A stretch of 64,000 nucleotides of DNA from PALSA-243 sp963743705 (GCA_963743705.1 CAVUQS010000019.1:496001-560000); one strand, 5' to 3'. Shown: positions 1-8,998, counted from the stretch's first letter. Translations and numbers: made by a program. The notes: generated by a model not told the origin, from the sequence alone.

Positions 1-686
1 CCCGCGCCGAGCGCTACGGCATCGCGGGTGCGGCGGAGTTTTGTGACGCGTGGGAGCGCGCCGAAGACCAGGCATCCGGCGCAGGCGGAAACAGCGCCGC
101 CCCAATAGGTGTTCATCCAGTAACTCAGCACGCCGAATTGCATGACGGCGAGCAAGCCGCCAATCAGAGACCATCCGGGCGTAATCCACGCGCGTAGCAT
201 CCAGTAAGTGAGCGCGCAGAACGCGCCGACGGTGAGCAACACGCCGGCCCAGGGATTCCCGAAGACGAGCCATCCGGCGGCCATGACGAGCCCTTGGCCG
301 AGCGGAAAAATCGAGCTGTAAGTTGGCTCCTGCAGCACGAACACGGCTTCGAAAAATTGGCGCATGGGATGCGCGGGGTTGGCGAGGCGGAAGTGGCGTA
401 GCGTATCGGCGAGCAGCCAATAGCTGAAATCGTCAGAGCCCGCGGGCGCTGGAACGGGGGCATGCGGGAGCAGCGCGAGGCGCAGGACCACGGGCAGAAG
501 ACCGATCGCGAGCATGCACCAGCCGGTGCGGGCAGCGAATTTTTGCGCCCACGGTCCGGCTTCGGCGCGCACAAACGCCAGGAGGACGAGCAGGGCGGCG
601 AGGGCCAGCTCGATGAAATCGCTTGCGCCGAAACCGATGGGATTGTGCAGCGGCAGGAAGGAGCGGAAGAAATCGAACAGAAACAT
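1..686 (-). CDS. Polytopic membrane protein, glycosyltransferase-39-like (3' end outside window)
   Basis: Reading leftward from an ATG at 686 there is an open frame of 228 codons that runs off the window. The product has several hydrophobic helices. A stretch containing GSDDFSYWLLADTLRHF follows the second helix; an acidic pair after an early helix is typical of the first periplasmic loop of GT-C/GT39-type glycosyltransferases, where it binds metal or the lipid sugar donor. That family suggests transfer of sugars from a polyprenyl carrier outside the inner membrane, but no substrate can be named. It is divergent from the gene at 770 across 83 bases. Shorter frames on the same stretch are shadows. 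The membrane nature is clear; the enzyme family is an inference. Confidence 0.7.
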   Translation of the reverse strand, partial: MFLFDFFRSFLPLHNPIGFGASDFIELALAALLVLLAFVRAEAGPWAQKFAARTGWCMLAIGLLPVVLRLALLPHAPVPAPAGSDDFSYWLLADTLRHFRLANPAHPMRQFFEAVFVLQEPTYSSIFPLGQGLVMAAGWLVFGNPWAGVLLTVGAFCALTYWMLRAWITPGWSLIGGLLAVMQFGVLSYWMNTYWGGAVSACAGCLVFGALPRVTKLRRTRDAVALGA

Positions 687-769
687 GCGGCTGGTTGCGG
701 GTGGTGCTGCGCTGCTTCATGATACCAACGGTGGCGCGGCGCACCCTGCTAAAATCGGGAGTTCCGCAC

Positions 770-2515
770 ATGTCTTCGCGTACGAACCGCACGGTCAAAC
801 CGGCGCCGGCGCCGCCTGCGATCCCGGTAGCTCCTCCGCTGGCCGTTCCCACGTGGCTGAAACCGGCCGTTTTGCTGCTTGCCGCGGCGCTGCTGTTTTG
901 CTGGTTCACTCCGGAAGTGGCGGATAGCGACACGTGGTGGCATCTCAAGACCGGCCAATACATTTTGCAGACGCACCATTTGCCGGACCCGGACCCATTC
1001 GCTTTCACGACGAAGAATGCCGGCGCGGCGTATCCGGATGAGCCGATTGTCAGGCACTTCAACCTGACGCACGAGTGGCTTTCGCAGATTCTTTTCTATC
1101 TCGCGTATGCGGCGGGCGGATTTACCGGCCTTATTCTGTTTCGCGCGGCGATGCTTCTGGGCGTATGCGCGCTGACAGGCCTGATTGCGCATCGGCGCAC
1201 CGGGAGTTTTTATTGGTCCGTGGCGGCGGCGGTGGCGACGGGTGGGATCGCGATGCACTATGTGTCGGACCGGCCGTTCCTATTTTCGTTCGTTTTGACC
1301 GCGGCGACGTTTGCGATTCTCGAGTACCGGCGCTACCTGTGGGCGCTGCCGCCGATGTTCCTGTTTTGGGCAAACGTGCATGGCGGCTTCTTCCTGGGGT
1401 GGATCATTCTGGGAGTGTATTGCGCGGACGCGGTGATTTTCCGCGGGGCGAAGCTGACGCCAGAAGACCGCAAGCTTTTTCTGATTTCGGCGATATCGGT
1501 GGCGGTTTCGACGCTGAACCCGAATTTTCTCGAGCCGCTGCGCATGACGATGCTCTACCGCCAGAGCAAATTGCAGGTGCGCCTGTGGGAATGGCAGCAC
1601 ACGGCGCTGTATCCGATTGACTGGTTCCAGGCGATGCTGTTTGCTTGCCCGATCTGCCTGTTGCTGGCGGGGCGCCGGGCGCGCTTCACGGATTGGATTG
1701 TCTATCTGGGCTTTGGCTTTGCGGCGTTTTGGGCGGTGCGCAACGTGATGCTCTTCGGAATCGTGGCGCCGTTCATCATTGCGTCATACTTTCCATGGAA
1801 GCGTCCGCTGCCGGCGATGGGCGAATTCGCGGCGGCGGGGCTGCTTGTTTTGGGGCTGGGAACGGTGGTGGCGCAGGGGTCGACGCCACAATTCCGAGCG
1901 GCGGACTGGAAATATCCTTGGGGCGCAGCGAAGTTTTTGGAGGATCACCACGTCCAAGGACCGATATTCAATTCCTATTTGCAGGGAGGCTTCCTGATTT
2001 GGAAGCTGTGGCCGCAGAACCAGGTGTTTATCGACGGGCGCGCGTTGAGCGACAAGGTATTCGACGATTTCCAGAAGATTGCCTTCAACTACGCGGGCTC
2101 CGATCCGCGGCAGATGCTGGATCGGTATGGAATCAATACGATTGTGCTCGACGGCTTCGAATTTACCTCGGGCGAACCGATGCGCCTGGTGCCGGTGCTG
2201 GCGCTCTCAAAGCCGGTGCAGTGGCATCTGGTGTATTGGGATGCAACGGCGACGGTCTTCATGCGCAATCCGCCCGCCGGCGTAGAGCCGGTGGCGAACG
2301 AATACGCGATGAACAGCATGGAAGCGCAATGCCAGAGCTATATCGCGCACGATCCGTATCATTGCCGCTGCGCGCGGGGACTGGCGACGCTTTACGACCA
2401 GCTGGGCGAAAAGGCGCGCGCCAGGAGCTGGATGGGGATTTACCTGGACCGCGCGCCCCTGCCGGATCCGGAAGCGCGATCGATTTACACGCGGCTGATC
2501 CAAGAAGGGCGATAA
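770..2515 (+). CDS. Polytopic membrane protein with C-terminal soluble domain, GT-C-like
   Basis: A 581-residue product from the ATG at 770, preceded by GGGAG. An earlier in-frame start at 623 would add 49 residues overlapping the divergent gene and lies before the region that looks protein-like, so I prefer 770. A proline/alanine-rich N-terminus leads to about ten hydrophobic helices. The first loop holds DSDTWWHLKTGQYIL, an acidic, Trp-rich motif placed as in GT39/PMT-like glycosyltransferases. The last 180 residues are soluble and end in a Cys-containing segment resembling a helical TPR-like pair. It lies just upstream of the ccm operon on the same strand (30 bases), so it may share a transcript, although no role in cytochrome c maturation is known. 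Function is unassigned. Confidence 0.75.
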   Translation: MSSRTNRTVKPAPAPPAIPVAPPLAVPTWLKPAVLLLAAALLFCWFTPEVADSDTWWHLKTGQYILQTHHLPDPDPFAFTTKNAGAAYPDEPIVRHFNLTHEWLSQILFYLAYAAGGFTGLILFRAAMLLGVCALTGLIAHRRTGSFYWSVAAAVATGGIAMHYVSDRPFLFSFVLTAATFAILEYRRYLWALPPMFLFWANVHGGFFLGWIILGVYCADAVIFRGAKLTPEDRKLFLISAISVAVSTLNPNFLEPLRMTMLYRQSKLQVRLWEWQHTALYPIDWFQAMLFACPICLLLAGRRARFTDWIVYLGFGFAAFWAVRNVMLFGIVAPFIIASYFPWKRPLPAMGEFAAAGLLVLGLGTVVAQGSTPQFRAADWKYPWGAAKFLEDHHVQGPIFNSYLQGGFLIWKLWPQNQVFIDGRALSDKVFDDFQKIAFNYAGSDPRQMLDRYGINTIVLDGFEFTSGEPMRLVPVLALSKPVQWHLVYWDATATVFMRNPPAGVEPVANEYAMNSMEAQCQSYIAHDPYHCRCARGLATLYDQLGEKARARSWMGIYLDRAPLPDPEARSIYTRLIQEGR

Positions 2516-2545
2516 AGTGAGCGTTATACTACGAAGAGGCGCGGC

Positions 2546-2980
2546 ATGAAAAAATACGGTAAATTCGCGGCCTTGATCGCGGTAGTGATCGGCACGCTAG
2601 CGTGGCTGGCAGCCACCGGAATAAGCGAGAACCAGACCTATTACAAGACCATCTCCGAACTCGGCAAGATGGGTTCGCAGGGTTACGGCAAGCGAGTGCG
2701 GGTTGGCGGCGACATCGCGGCTGGTTCCATTCAGCGCGCGGGCCATGAAATCCACTTCACGCTCACGCAGGACAACCTGAAGCTCAACGTCGCGTACACT
2801 GGGACCGATCCGCTGCCCGATACTTTCCGCGATGGCGCACAGGCGCTGGCTGACGGCAAAATGGGCACCGACGGCGTATTCCGCGCAGGGAAGATTCAGG
2901 CTAAGTGCGCGTCTAAGTATGAAGCCAAACCGGGCCAGATGAAACCGGCGGCGATTCCGGTAAAGAGCAGCAGTATCTGA
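2546..2980 (+). CDS. ccmE: Cytochrome c maturation haem chaperone CcmE, CXXXY variant
   Basis: CcmE takes haem from the CcmABCD complex and hands it to the CcmF/H ligase for attachment to apocytochromes in the periplasm. The 144-residue protein has one N-terminal membrane anchor (residues 7-25) and an OB-fold-like beta domain with FTLTQDNLKLNVAYTG. In the classical protein a His in an HXXXY motif binds haem covalently. Here the equivalent position is C121 in CASKY, so this is the Cys type known from archaea and some sulfate reducers. It is the first gene of the ccm cluster. The family call is firm; the Cys-type assignment follows from alignment by eye of the C-terminal motif. Confidence 0.92.
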   Translation: MKKYGKFAALIAVVIGTLAWLAATGISENQTYYKTISELGKMGSQGYGKRVRVGGDIAAGSIQRAGHEIHFTLTQDNLKLNVAYTGTDPLPDTFRDGAQALADGKMGTDGVFRAGKIQAKCASKYEAKPGQMKPAAIPVKSSSI

Positions 2981-3073
2981 GGCGGAGCTTTTCGACGCAG
3001 AGGCGCTGAGTCGCGGAGATAGGCGCCGAGAAAAAGCGGCGGCGAAAAAGATCTTGATCGGGAAAGGCATTAC

Positions 3074-5086
3074 ATGGAAAATTTAGGCGCACTCGCCATT
3101 CTGATGGCATTTTGCGTGGCGATTTACGCCGCGATTGCATCCGCCGTGGGACGGGCGCGGCGCAAACCCTTTCTGATCGCGAGCGGCGAACGCGCCGTTT
3201 ATGCGGTTTGGGCGCTGATCACGCTGGCAGCAATCATTCTGGTGCACGCGCTGCTGACGAGCGATTTCCGGTTTGCCTATGTCGCGGAGCATTCCAACCG
3301 CGCCATGCCGACGATTTATAAGTTTACGGCGTGGTGGGGCGGGCAGGAAGGCTCGCTGCTGTTCTGGAGTTGGCTGCTGTCTACTTATGCGGCGGTCGTG
3401 GTATTCACCAATCGGCGAAGGCATCGCGAAATCATGCCGTATGTGGCGGCGGTGCTGGCCACGGTGCAGACGTTTTTCCTGCTGATGAATAATTTCGTCG
3501 CCAACGCGTTCCAGATGTTGGCGGTGGATAAGCTGATCACGACGGTGCCGGATGGGAACGGACTGAGCCCGCTGTTGCAGTATCCGGCGATGGCGATTCA
3601 TCCGCCGATGCTTTATCTGGGGTACGTCGGCTTCGTGGTTCCGTTTGCATTCGCCTTTGCTTCGGTGCTTACCAGGCAGCCGGGCGACGGCTGGATTCAT
3701 ACGACGCGGCGGTGGACGCTGGTTACGTGGCTGTTTCAGAGCTGCGGCATCATGCTGGGCGCGGCGTGGGCGTATCACGTGCTCGGCTGGGGCGGCTACT
3801 GGGCTTGGGATCCGGTGGAGAACGCGTCGCTGCTGCCGTGGCTGAGCGGAACGGCGTTTCTGCACTCGGTGATGATGCAGGAAAAGAAAGGCATGATGAA
3901 GGTCTGGAACATCGTGCTGATCTCGGCGACGTTCCTGCTGTGCATCTTCGGCACCTCGATCACGCGCGGCGGCCTGGTGGATTCGGTGCATGCGTTCGCG
4001 CAATCGGCCATCGGCAAATATTTCGTGGCATTCCTGGCGCTGTGCATTGTGGCGGTGGTCTGGCTGATTCTCGACCGCCTGGATTACCTGAAGAGCGAAG
4101 CGCAACTGGAGAGCGTGGTATCGCGCGAATCGAGCTTCCTGTTCAATAACCTCATTTTGCTGGCGAGCTGTTTCGCGGTGCTGTGGGGCACGCTTTTCCC
4201 GAAGATTTCCGAGTATTTCACTAACAACAAGATCTCCCTCGATTTCGATTGGTACAACCGGCTGATGGTGCCGATCGGGCTGTTTCTACTGTTCCTGACG
4301 GGCGTGGGACCGTTGTTTGCGTGGCGGCGCACCTCGGTGGAAAGTCTGCGGCGCAACTTCCAGATTCCGGGCATCGCGGGGCTGCTCTTGGCGGCGGCGC
4401 TATTCGCGGCGGGAATACGGAGCTTTTACGCGTTGGTGTCGTTCGGGCTGTGCCTGTTCGTCGCGATGACGGTGCTTTCGGAATTCTACAAAGGCTCCCG
4501 CGCGATTGCAGCGAAAAGCGGCATGAACCTGGTGCGAGCCACGGTGGAACTGACGCACCGCAACACGCGGCGCTACGGCGGGTATCTGGTGCACATGGGT
4601 ATCGTGCTGATGTTCGTCGGGTTCACCGGCCACGCGTTCAATCAGAGCGACGTCAAGGAACTGAACGTAGGCGATTCGATGCACCTGGGCCGCTACGACT
4701 TGAAGATGACCGATCTGCGCCAGGGCGAGAACGAAAACTACGCGTGGCATCGCGCGACGATGACAGTTTTCCGCGGGGGCGAGCAAATCGCAACTATGGA
4801 GCCGGAGAAGCGGTTCTACAAAGCCAGCCGGCAGGGCACTTCCGAAGTTGGCGTCCGCATGCGCCCCAACGAAGACTTGTATCTCAACTTCGGTGGCATG
4901 TCGGATGACAATCAACGGGCGGTGATTCAGGCGTATGTTTTCCCGTTGGTCTCGTGGATCTGGATCGGCGGTCTGGTGCTGATTGCGGGCACGCTGACTT
5001 GCCTCGTGCCGAGCAAGGTCAAGATGCAATACGCCCGCACGGAAGTGATTGGAGTAACCAGGAAGCATGTTCCGGTTCAAGGCTAA
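3074..5086 (+). CDS. ccmF: Haem lyase subunit CcmF
   Basis: CcmF is the multi-spanning core of the System I haem ligase that reduces haem on CcmE and joins it to CXXCH motifs of apocytochrome c. The 670-residue length fits the family. The tryptophan-rich WWD signature GWGGYWAWDPVENASLLPWL lies near residues 237-256, preceded by the conserved AMAIHPPMLYLGYVG segment, with more than a dozen hydrophobic helices and a periplasmic domain before the last helix. The gene follows ccmE after 93 bases and overlaps ccmH by 20 bases. An RBS-like GGGAAAGG precedes the ATG. Confidence 0.96.
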   Translation: MENLGALAILMAFCVAIYAAIASAVGRARRKPFLIASGERAVYAVWALITLAAIILVHALLTSDFRFAYVAEHSNRAMPTIYKFTAWWGGQEGSLLFWSWLLSTYAAVVVFTNRRRHREIMPYVAAVLATVQTFFLLMNNFVANAFQMLAVDKLITTVPDGNGLSPLLQYPAMAIHPPMLYLGYVGFVVPFAFAFASVLTRQPGDGWIHTTRRWTLVTWLFQSCGIMLGAAWAYHVLGWGGYWAWDPVENASLLPWLSGTAFLHSVMMQEKKGMMKVWNIVLISATFLLCIFGTSITRGGLVDSVHAFAQSAIGKYFVAFLALCIVAVVWLILDRLDYLKSEAQLESVVSRESSFLFNNLILLASCFAVLWGTLFPKISEYFTNNKISLDFDWYNRLMVPIGLFLLFLTGVGPLFAWRRTSVESLRRNFQIPGIAGLLLAAALFAAGIRSFYALVSFGLCLFVAMTVLSEFYKGSRAIAAKSGMNLVRATVELTHRNTRRYGGYLVHMGIVLMFVGFTGHAFNQSDVKELNVGDSMHLGRYDLKMTDLRQGENENYAWHRATMTVFRGGEQIATMEPEKRFYKASRQGTSEVGVRMRPNEDLYLNFGGMSDDNQRAVIQAYVFPLVSWIWIGGLVLIAGTLTCLVPSKVKMQYARTEVIGVTRKHVPVQG

Positions 5087-5546
5087 TTGGTCGCTGGCGA
5101 TAATGTTTGCGCTGGCGGCTGCGCTAGCGTGGGCGCAGACGGCGTCGGAAAAACCTAGTGGGGACACGCGGCGCGTGGGCGCGCGCCTGGCGTGCCAGTG
5201 CGGCTGCAAGGATTCTGTGGCGAGTTGCAGCATGCTGGAGTGCAGCTTCTCGAAGCCGGCCAAAGAACGCATCGCGAAGATGCAGGCGGTCGGCATGAAC
5301 GACCAGCAGATTATCGATACCTTCATCCGCGAGTACGGCGCTGGCATTTATCTCGGCCGGCCGAATCTGTTTGGAATGCTGATCCCTTACCTCGCGGCAG
5401 GCGCGGGGCTCTTCGTGGTTTGGACGTTCATCCGCAAATACCGCAAGCCGCAACCGCTGCCCGAACTTGGACCGATTCAATTGGACGACCCCGCTCTTGC
5501 CAAGTACAAAGATCAAATCGAGAAGGACCTCGCCAATCTTGAGTGA
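5067..5546 (+). CDS. ccmH: CcmH/CycL-type cytochrome c biogenesis protein with atypical Cys cluster
   Basis: CcmH keeps apocytochrome thiols reduced for haem ligation. The 159-residue protein has a signal peptide ending near AWAQ, a three-helix periplasmic domain with MQAVGMNDQQIIDTFIREYG (typical of the family), and a C-terminal membrane helix around residues 100-122. The usual LRCxxC redox motif is replaced by LACQCGC, giving C43, C45 and C47, with two further cysteines at C54 and C59. The start overlaps the end of ccmF by 20 bases and is preceded by AGGAAG. Its neighbour ccmE is Cys-type, so the thiol chemistry of this locus probably differs from the E. coli system. Confidence 0.9.
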   Translation: MFRFKANWSLAIMFALAAALAWAQTASEKPSGDTRRVGARLACQCGCKDSVASCSMLECSFSKPAKERIAKMQAVGMNDQQIIDTFIREYGAGIYLGRPNLFGMLIPYLAAGAGLFVVWTFIRKYRKPQPLPELGPIQLDDPALAKYKDQIEKDLANLE

Positions 5547-5958
5547 CCCCGGGGTGATCATCGTCCTGACGTGCGTGCTCGCGATCGCCGTCATCGCTTT
5601 CGTGCTGTTGGTAAGGCCCAAGGATCTTCCGGTATCCACGCCGCAATCGCCCTTTGCGCACCTGGATGAGCGCAAGGCGGCGATTTACGAAAACCTGCGC
5701 GATTTGCAGTTCGAATACCGGCTGGGCAAGCTTTCCGACGCCGATTATCAGAACACCAAGACCGACTTACAAAAGGAATTGGCCGCGGTGCTGGCGGAAG
5801 TGGATAGGGTGAAAGGCGAGTTATCGGGAGCGCCGGCTCCGGTTGTTGCGGTTGCTGCGGTAAAGCAGCCGGTTTTGCAGTGTCCGCATTGCCGGGCGAA
5901 ATTCGAACGCGAGCTGAAGTTCTGCGGCGAGTGTGGAAAGGCGATGAAGCATGCTTAG
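5539..5958 (+). CDS. CcmI-like membrane protein with C-terminal zinc ribbon
   Basis: I start this 139-residue protein at a TTG whose bases overlap the ccmH stop region, because the upstream ATG at 5467 would lie deep inside ccmH. An N-terminal membrane helix is followed by LRDLQFEYRLGKLSDADYQ and a heptad-like helix. This is the signature of the N-terminal segment of CcmI/CycH, the apocytochrome chaperone that works with CcmF and CcmH. The usual TPR domain is absent; instead the protein ends with a zinc ribbon CPHC...CGEC. Being in the ccm operon supports a role in presenting apocytochrome or coordinating the ligase. The role of the ribbon is unknown. Confidence 0.75.
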   Translation: MSDPGVIIVLTCVLAIAVIAFVLLVRPKDLPVSTPQSPFAHLDERKAAIYENLRDLQFEYRLGKLSDADYQNTKTDLQKELAAVLAEVDRVKGELSGAPAPVVAVAAVKQPVLQCPHCRAKFERELKFCGECGKAMKHA

Positions 5959-6931
5959 GGGGCTTCTTGCCGCATTCCTGCTGACCGCGCTGCCGGCCGC
6001 GGCCGAGATTACCGGGGCGGTGATTAACCGCACGACGGGCAAGCCGCAAGCGAACGCTTCGGTCACGCTGACCAAAATGGGCGGCGCGGGGGGCGGGTTG
6101 CAAGCGGCGGGCGAAACGAAGACGGGCGCGGACGGCAAGTTTACGTTCGATCAAACGCTCGAAGGTCCGACGTTGATTCGCGCCACGTGGGACAACGTGA
6201 CTTACAGCCGGATGTTACCGCCGGGAACGCCCTCGACTAATCTGACGTTGGACGTGTATCAATCGTCGAAATCGCCGGGCGACTCGAAAGTCAGCAAGCA
6301 CATGATCCTTTTCGAGCCGGGCGGCGGGCAGATGAACGTCAACGAGACTTACATCTATTCCAACGGGGGCGATACGGCGTGGAACGACCCGGCCCGGGGC
6401 ACGCTGCGCTTTTATCTGCCGCCGGCGGCATCGAAGATGCAGATTAACGCCACTGCGCCGGGCGGAATGCCGATTCCAGCGCCGACTTCGAAGGCTTCGC
6501 AACCGGATATCTATAAGACAGATTTCCCGATCAAGCCGGGCGAGACGCGCTTCGATTTGACTTACTCGTTTCCGTACACGATGGGCGATCAATTCGAGGG
6601 CAAAGTCACGACCAAGGACGACAACACGTATCTGATCGTGCCCAACGGGATCACGCTTAAGGCCGAGCACGTCAACGATCTCGGCGTGGAACCGCGGACT
6701 CAGGCGCACATCTTCGGATTGGCGGGCACAAGTTACAACATTCAACTGACGGGCGCGGAGATCGCACCACCGGAGAATGGCGGCGGCGATCAGCAGGAAA
6801 GCGGCCCGCAGATCCAGCCGATTTTGCCGCGGATCTATACGCAGGTGTTGCCGATTCTGGCGATCGCCCTGGGAATTTTGGGGCTCGGGTTTGCGCTGCT
6901 GTATCGCAGGGAGGCGCCGGGCAGCAAATGA
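5951..6931 (+). CDS. Secreted/membrane-anchored carboxypeptidase-regulatory-like protein in the ccm operon
   Basis: The 326-residue product has a signal peptide (cleavage near AAAEI), a CarboxypepD_reg-like beta sandwich beginning ITGAVINRTTGKPQANASVTL, a second beta-rich region, and a C-terminal membrane helix ILAIALGILGLGFALLY followed by basic residues. It should sit in the membrane with its domains in the periplasm. It overlaps the gene before it by 8 bases and ccmA after it by 4 bases, so it is translationally coupled inside the ccm operon. No ccm function is established for this fold; a periplasmic scaffold or CcmG substitute is possible, but no redox Cys pair is present. Confidence 0.8.
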   Translation: MLRGLLAAFLLTALPAAAEITGAVINRTTGKPQANASVTLTKMGGAGGGLQAAGETKTGADGKFTFDQTLEGPTLIRATWDNVTYSRMLPPGTPSTNLTLDVYQSSKSPGDSKVSKHMILFEPGGGQMNVNETYIYSNGGDTAWNDPARGTLRFYLPPAASKMQINATAPGGMPIPAPTSKASQPDIYKTDFPIKPGETRFDLTYSFPYTMGDQFEGKVTTKDDNTYLIVPNGITLKAEHVNDLGVEPRTQAHIFGLAGTSYNIQLTGAEIAPPENGGGDQQESGPQIQPILPRIYTQVLPILAIALGILGLGFALLYRREAPGSK

Positions 6932-7626
6932 GCGCCGTGGCGGTGGAAGGCGTCTGGAAATTCTATGGCGATTTCCCTGCCCTGCGCGACATTCGCCTGG
7001 ACGCGGCTCATGGATCGTGCCTGGCGCTGATCGGCCGTAACGGCGCGGGTAAGACGACGCTGCTGCGCATCCTGGCGGGGTTTTCGCGGCCCATGCGAGG
7101 TGCGGTGAAAATCCTCGGCCAAGCGCCGCGCGAGACGGCGGCGCGGCGGCGCATCGGATTCATCGGCCATGGCATCTCGGTTTACGAAGAGCTTTCGGCG
7201 TTTGAGAATCTATCGCTCTACGCGAAGCTTTACAGCCTGCCCGATGCGCGGCGAACCGCCATGGCATGGCTGGAGCGCACCGGACTCGAGCGCGTACGGG
7301 ATGGCATGGTGCGCGAGTTCTCGCGCGGCATGCGGCAGCGGCTCGCGGTGGCGCGCGCGTTTCTGCATGACCCCGAGGTGTTGCTGCTCGACGAGCCGTT
7401 CACGGCGCTGGACGACCGCGCGATTGCGCTGTTACAAGGGCTGCTGCGTGACGCGCTGGCAGCGGGTAAGACAGTGGTGATGTCGACGCATCAATTGCGC
7501 GAGGCCATGGAACTGGCCACGCATGTCGCTCTGCTGGTTCGCGGCAAAGTGGCGTTCACGGGCGAACGAACCGTAGAAATGATGGAAAATCCAGGATACG
7601 TCTATGCGCAATATGGCGACGCATGA
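6928..7626 (+). CDS. ccmA: Haem exporter ATP-binding protein CcmA
   Basis: This is the ABC ATPase of the CcmABCD complex, which releases haem-loaded CcmE. The 232 residues contain Walker A GRNGAGKTT at about 36-44, the signature loop FSRGMRQRLAVARA, Walker B VLLLDEPF and the H-loop STHQ. Length and motifs match CcmA. It overlaps its upstream neighbour by ATGA and ccmB by four bases. Confidence 0.94.
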   Translation: MSAVAVEGVWKFYGDFPALRDIRLDAAHGSCLALIGRNGAGKTTLLRILAGFSRPMRGAVKILGQAPRETAARRRIGFIGHGISVYEELSAFENLSLYAKLYSLPDARRTAMAWLERTGLERVRDGMVREFSRGMRQRLAVARAFLHDPEVLLLDEPFTALDDRAIALLQGLLRDALAAGKTVVMSTHQLREAMELATHVALLVRGKVAFTGERTVEMMENPGYVYAQYGDA

Positions 7627-8306
7627 TGGACTTTCTACGGCAGGCCCTGGTCATCGCCCACAAGGACGTACGAGCGGAGCTGCGGACCAAGGAAGCCATC
7701 AACGCGTCGATGGCGTTCGCGGTGGTGGTGCTGCTGCTGTTCAGCTTCGCGTTCGATCCGGAAAGCGAAGCGACGCGCGAATTCGCGGGCGGTCTGTTGT
7801 GGATCGTGTTTGCGTTTGCGGCGGCGCTGATTCTCAACCGCAGCTTCGCGCGCGAATTGCCCAACGACTGTCTGGATGGGTTAGTCGCGGCGCCGATCTC
7901 AGGCGCGGCGCTGTTTCTGGGCAAGGCTCTGGCGAATTACGGGTTGGTGCTGGCGGTGGAATTGATCTCGCTGCCGGTGTTCGGCATTTTCTATTCGGTG
8001 AATATGTGGCCCTATGTGCCGCAGTTACTCCTGGTGCTGGGGCTGGGCGCGTGGGCGCTGACGGTGATCGGCACGATGTTCAGCGCGCTGACGGTGAATA
8101 TACGGTTGCGGGAAGTCATGCTGCCGATGATGACTTACCCGATTTTGGCTCCGGCGCTGATGGGCGCGATGCGACTGACGGCGGTGTTGGTGCAGTCGGG
8201 GGCGTTCGACAAGGATGCGGCGGTATGGCTGCGGTTGATGATCGGGTTCGATGCGGTTTATACGGCGGCGGCGCTGGTGTTGGTGGAGTTTGTGCTGGTG
8301 GGATAG
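7623..8306 (+). CDS. ccmB: Haem exporter permease CcmB
   Basis: A 227-residue protein with six predicted helices, the membrane partner of CcmA. The N-terminal segment ALVIAHKDVRAELRTKEAI is characteristic, as is SFARELPNDCLDGLVAAPISG after the second helix. It overlaps ccmA by four bases and precedes ccmC by nine. Confidence 0.92.
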   Translation: MMDFLRQALVIAHKDVRAELRTKEAINASMAFAVVVLLLFSFAFDPESEATREFAGGLLWIVFAFAAALILNRSFARELPNDCLDGLVAAPISGAALFLGKALANYGLVLAVELISLPVFGIFYSVNMWPYVPQLLLVLGLGAWALTVIGTMFSALTVNIRLREVMLPMMTYPILAPALMGAMRLTAVLVQSGAFDKDAAVWLRLMIGFDAVYTAAALVLVEFVLVG

Positions 8307-8315
8307 GGGGACCCC

Positions 8316-8990
8316 ATGCGTGACAAGGTTATTTATGGGTTGGGGATTATTGCGGCGTTGTTACTCGCGCGCGATATTTACATGATTGCCGGGTTGCCGG
8401 CGGAGAAGATGCAGGGGGCGGCGTTTAAGATCATCTTCTTTCACGTGCCGGTGGCGTTTACGGCGCTCACGGCGTCGGGAGTGTCGCTGATCGCGAGCGC
8501 GCTCTTTCTCATTACGCGCAATTTTGTGTTCGATGCGCTGGCGGTGGCGGTCACCGAGGTGGGACTGGCGTTTCTGGCTGCAAATTTGATTACAGGGTCC
8601 ATCTGGGGCCGCGTCATCTGGGGCATCTGGTGGACCTGGGACGCGCGACTGACCTCGGCTCTCATTTGCTGGATTCTTTATGCGTCGTATCTCATGTTGC
8701 GCCGGTCGATCGACGACCCGACGCAGCGCGCTACCTTCGCCGCGGTGTTCTCTATCTTCTGTTTTATCGACGTGCCGATTGTCATCTTTTCGATTAAGTG
8801 GTGGCGCACGCAGCATCCGCAGCCGGTGTTTTGGAACGGCGGCAGTTTCCCTTCCGACTGGGCGCCATACTTCTGGTTTAATGTGCTGGCGATGCTCCTG
8901 TTCGGCGCGGCGCTTACACTGTTGCGTTTGCGCGATGAGGAATCGCAGCGCGAACTCGAATCGTTGCGCCGCATGGCGCACGCTCTCTAG
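8316..8990 (+). CDS. ccmC: Haem-handling protein CcmC
   Basis: CcmC binds haem at the outer face of the membrane and loads it onto CcmE. The 224-residue product has six helices, the tryptophan-rich motif WGIWWTWDARLTS near residues 102-114, and conserved histidines on either side (FHVPVAF and the later RTQHPQPVF region). Length, motif and place in the operon all agree. A GGGGGACC sequence precedes the ATG. Confidence 0.95.
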   Translation: MRDKVIYGLGIIAALLLARDIYMIAGLPAEKMQGAAFKIIFFHVPVAFTALTASGVSLIASALFLITRNFVFDALAVAVTEVGLAFLAANLITGSIWGRVIWGIWWTWDARLTSALICWILYASYLMLRRSIDDPTQRATFAAVFSIFCFIDVPIVIFSIKWWRTQHPQPVFWNGGSFPSDWAPYFWFNVLAMLLFGAALTLLRLRDEESQRELESLRRMAHAL

Positions 8991-8998
8991 GAGATCTC

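Noticed and set aside
623..769. Upstream start for the 770-2515 gene
   Set aside because: The extra 49 residues are Trp/Arg/Gly-rich, overlap the divergent gene and its promoter, and precede the better-placed ATG with GGGAG.
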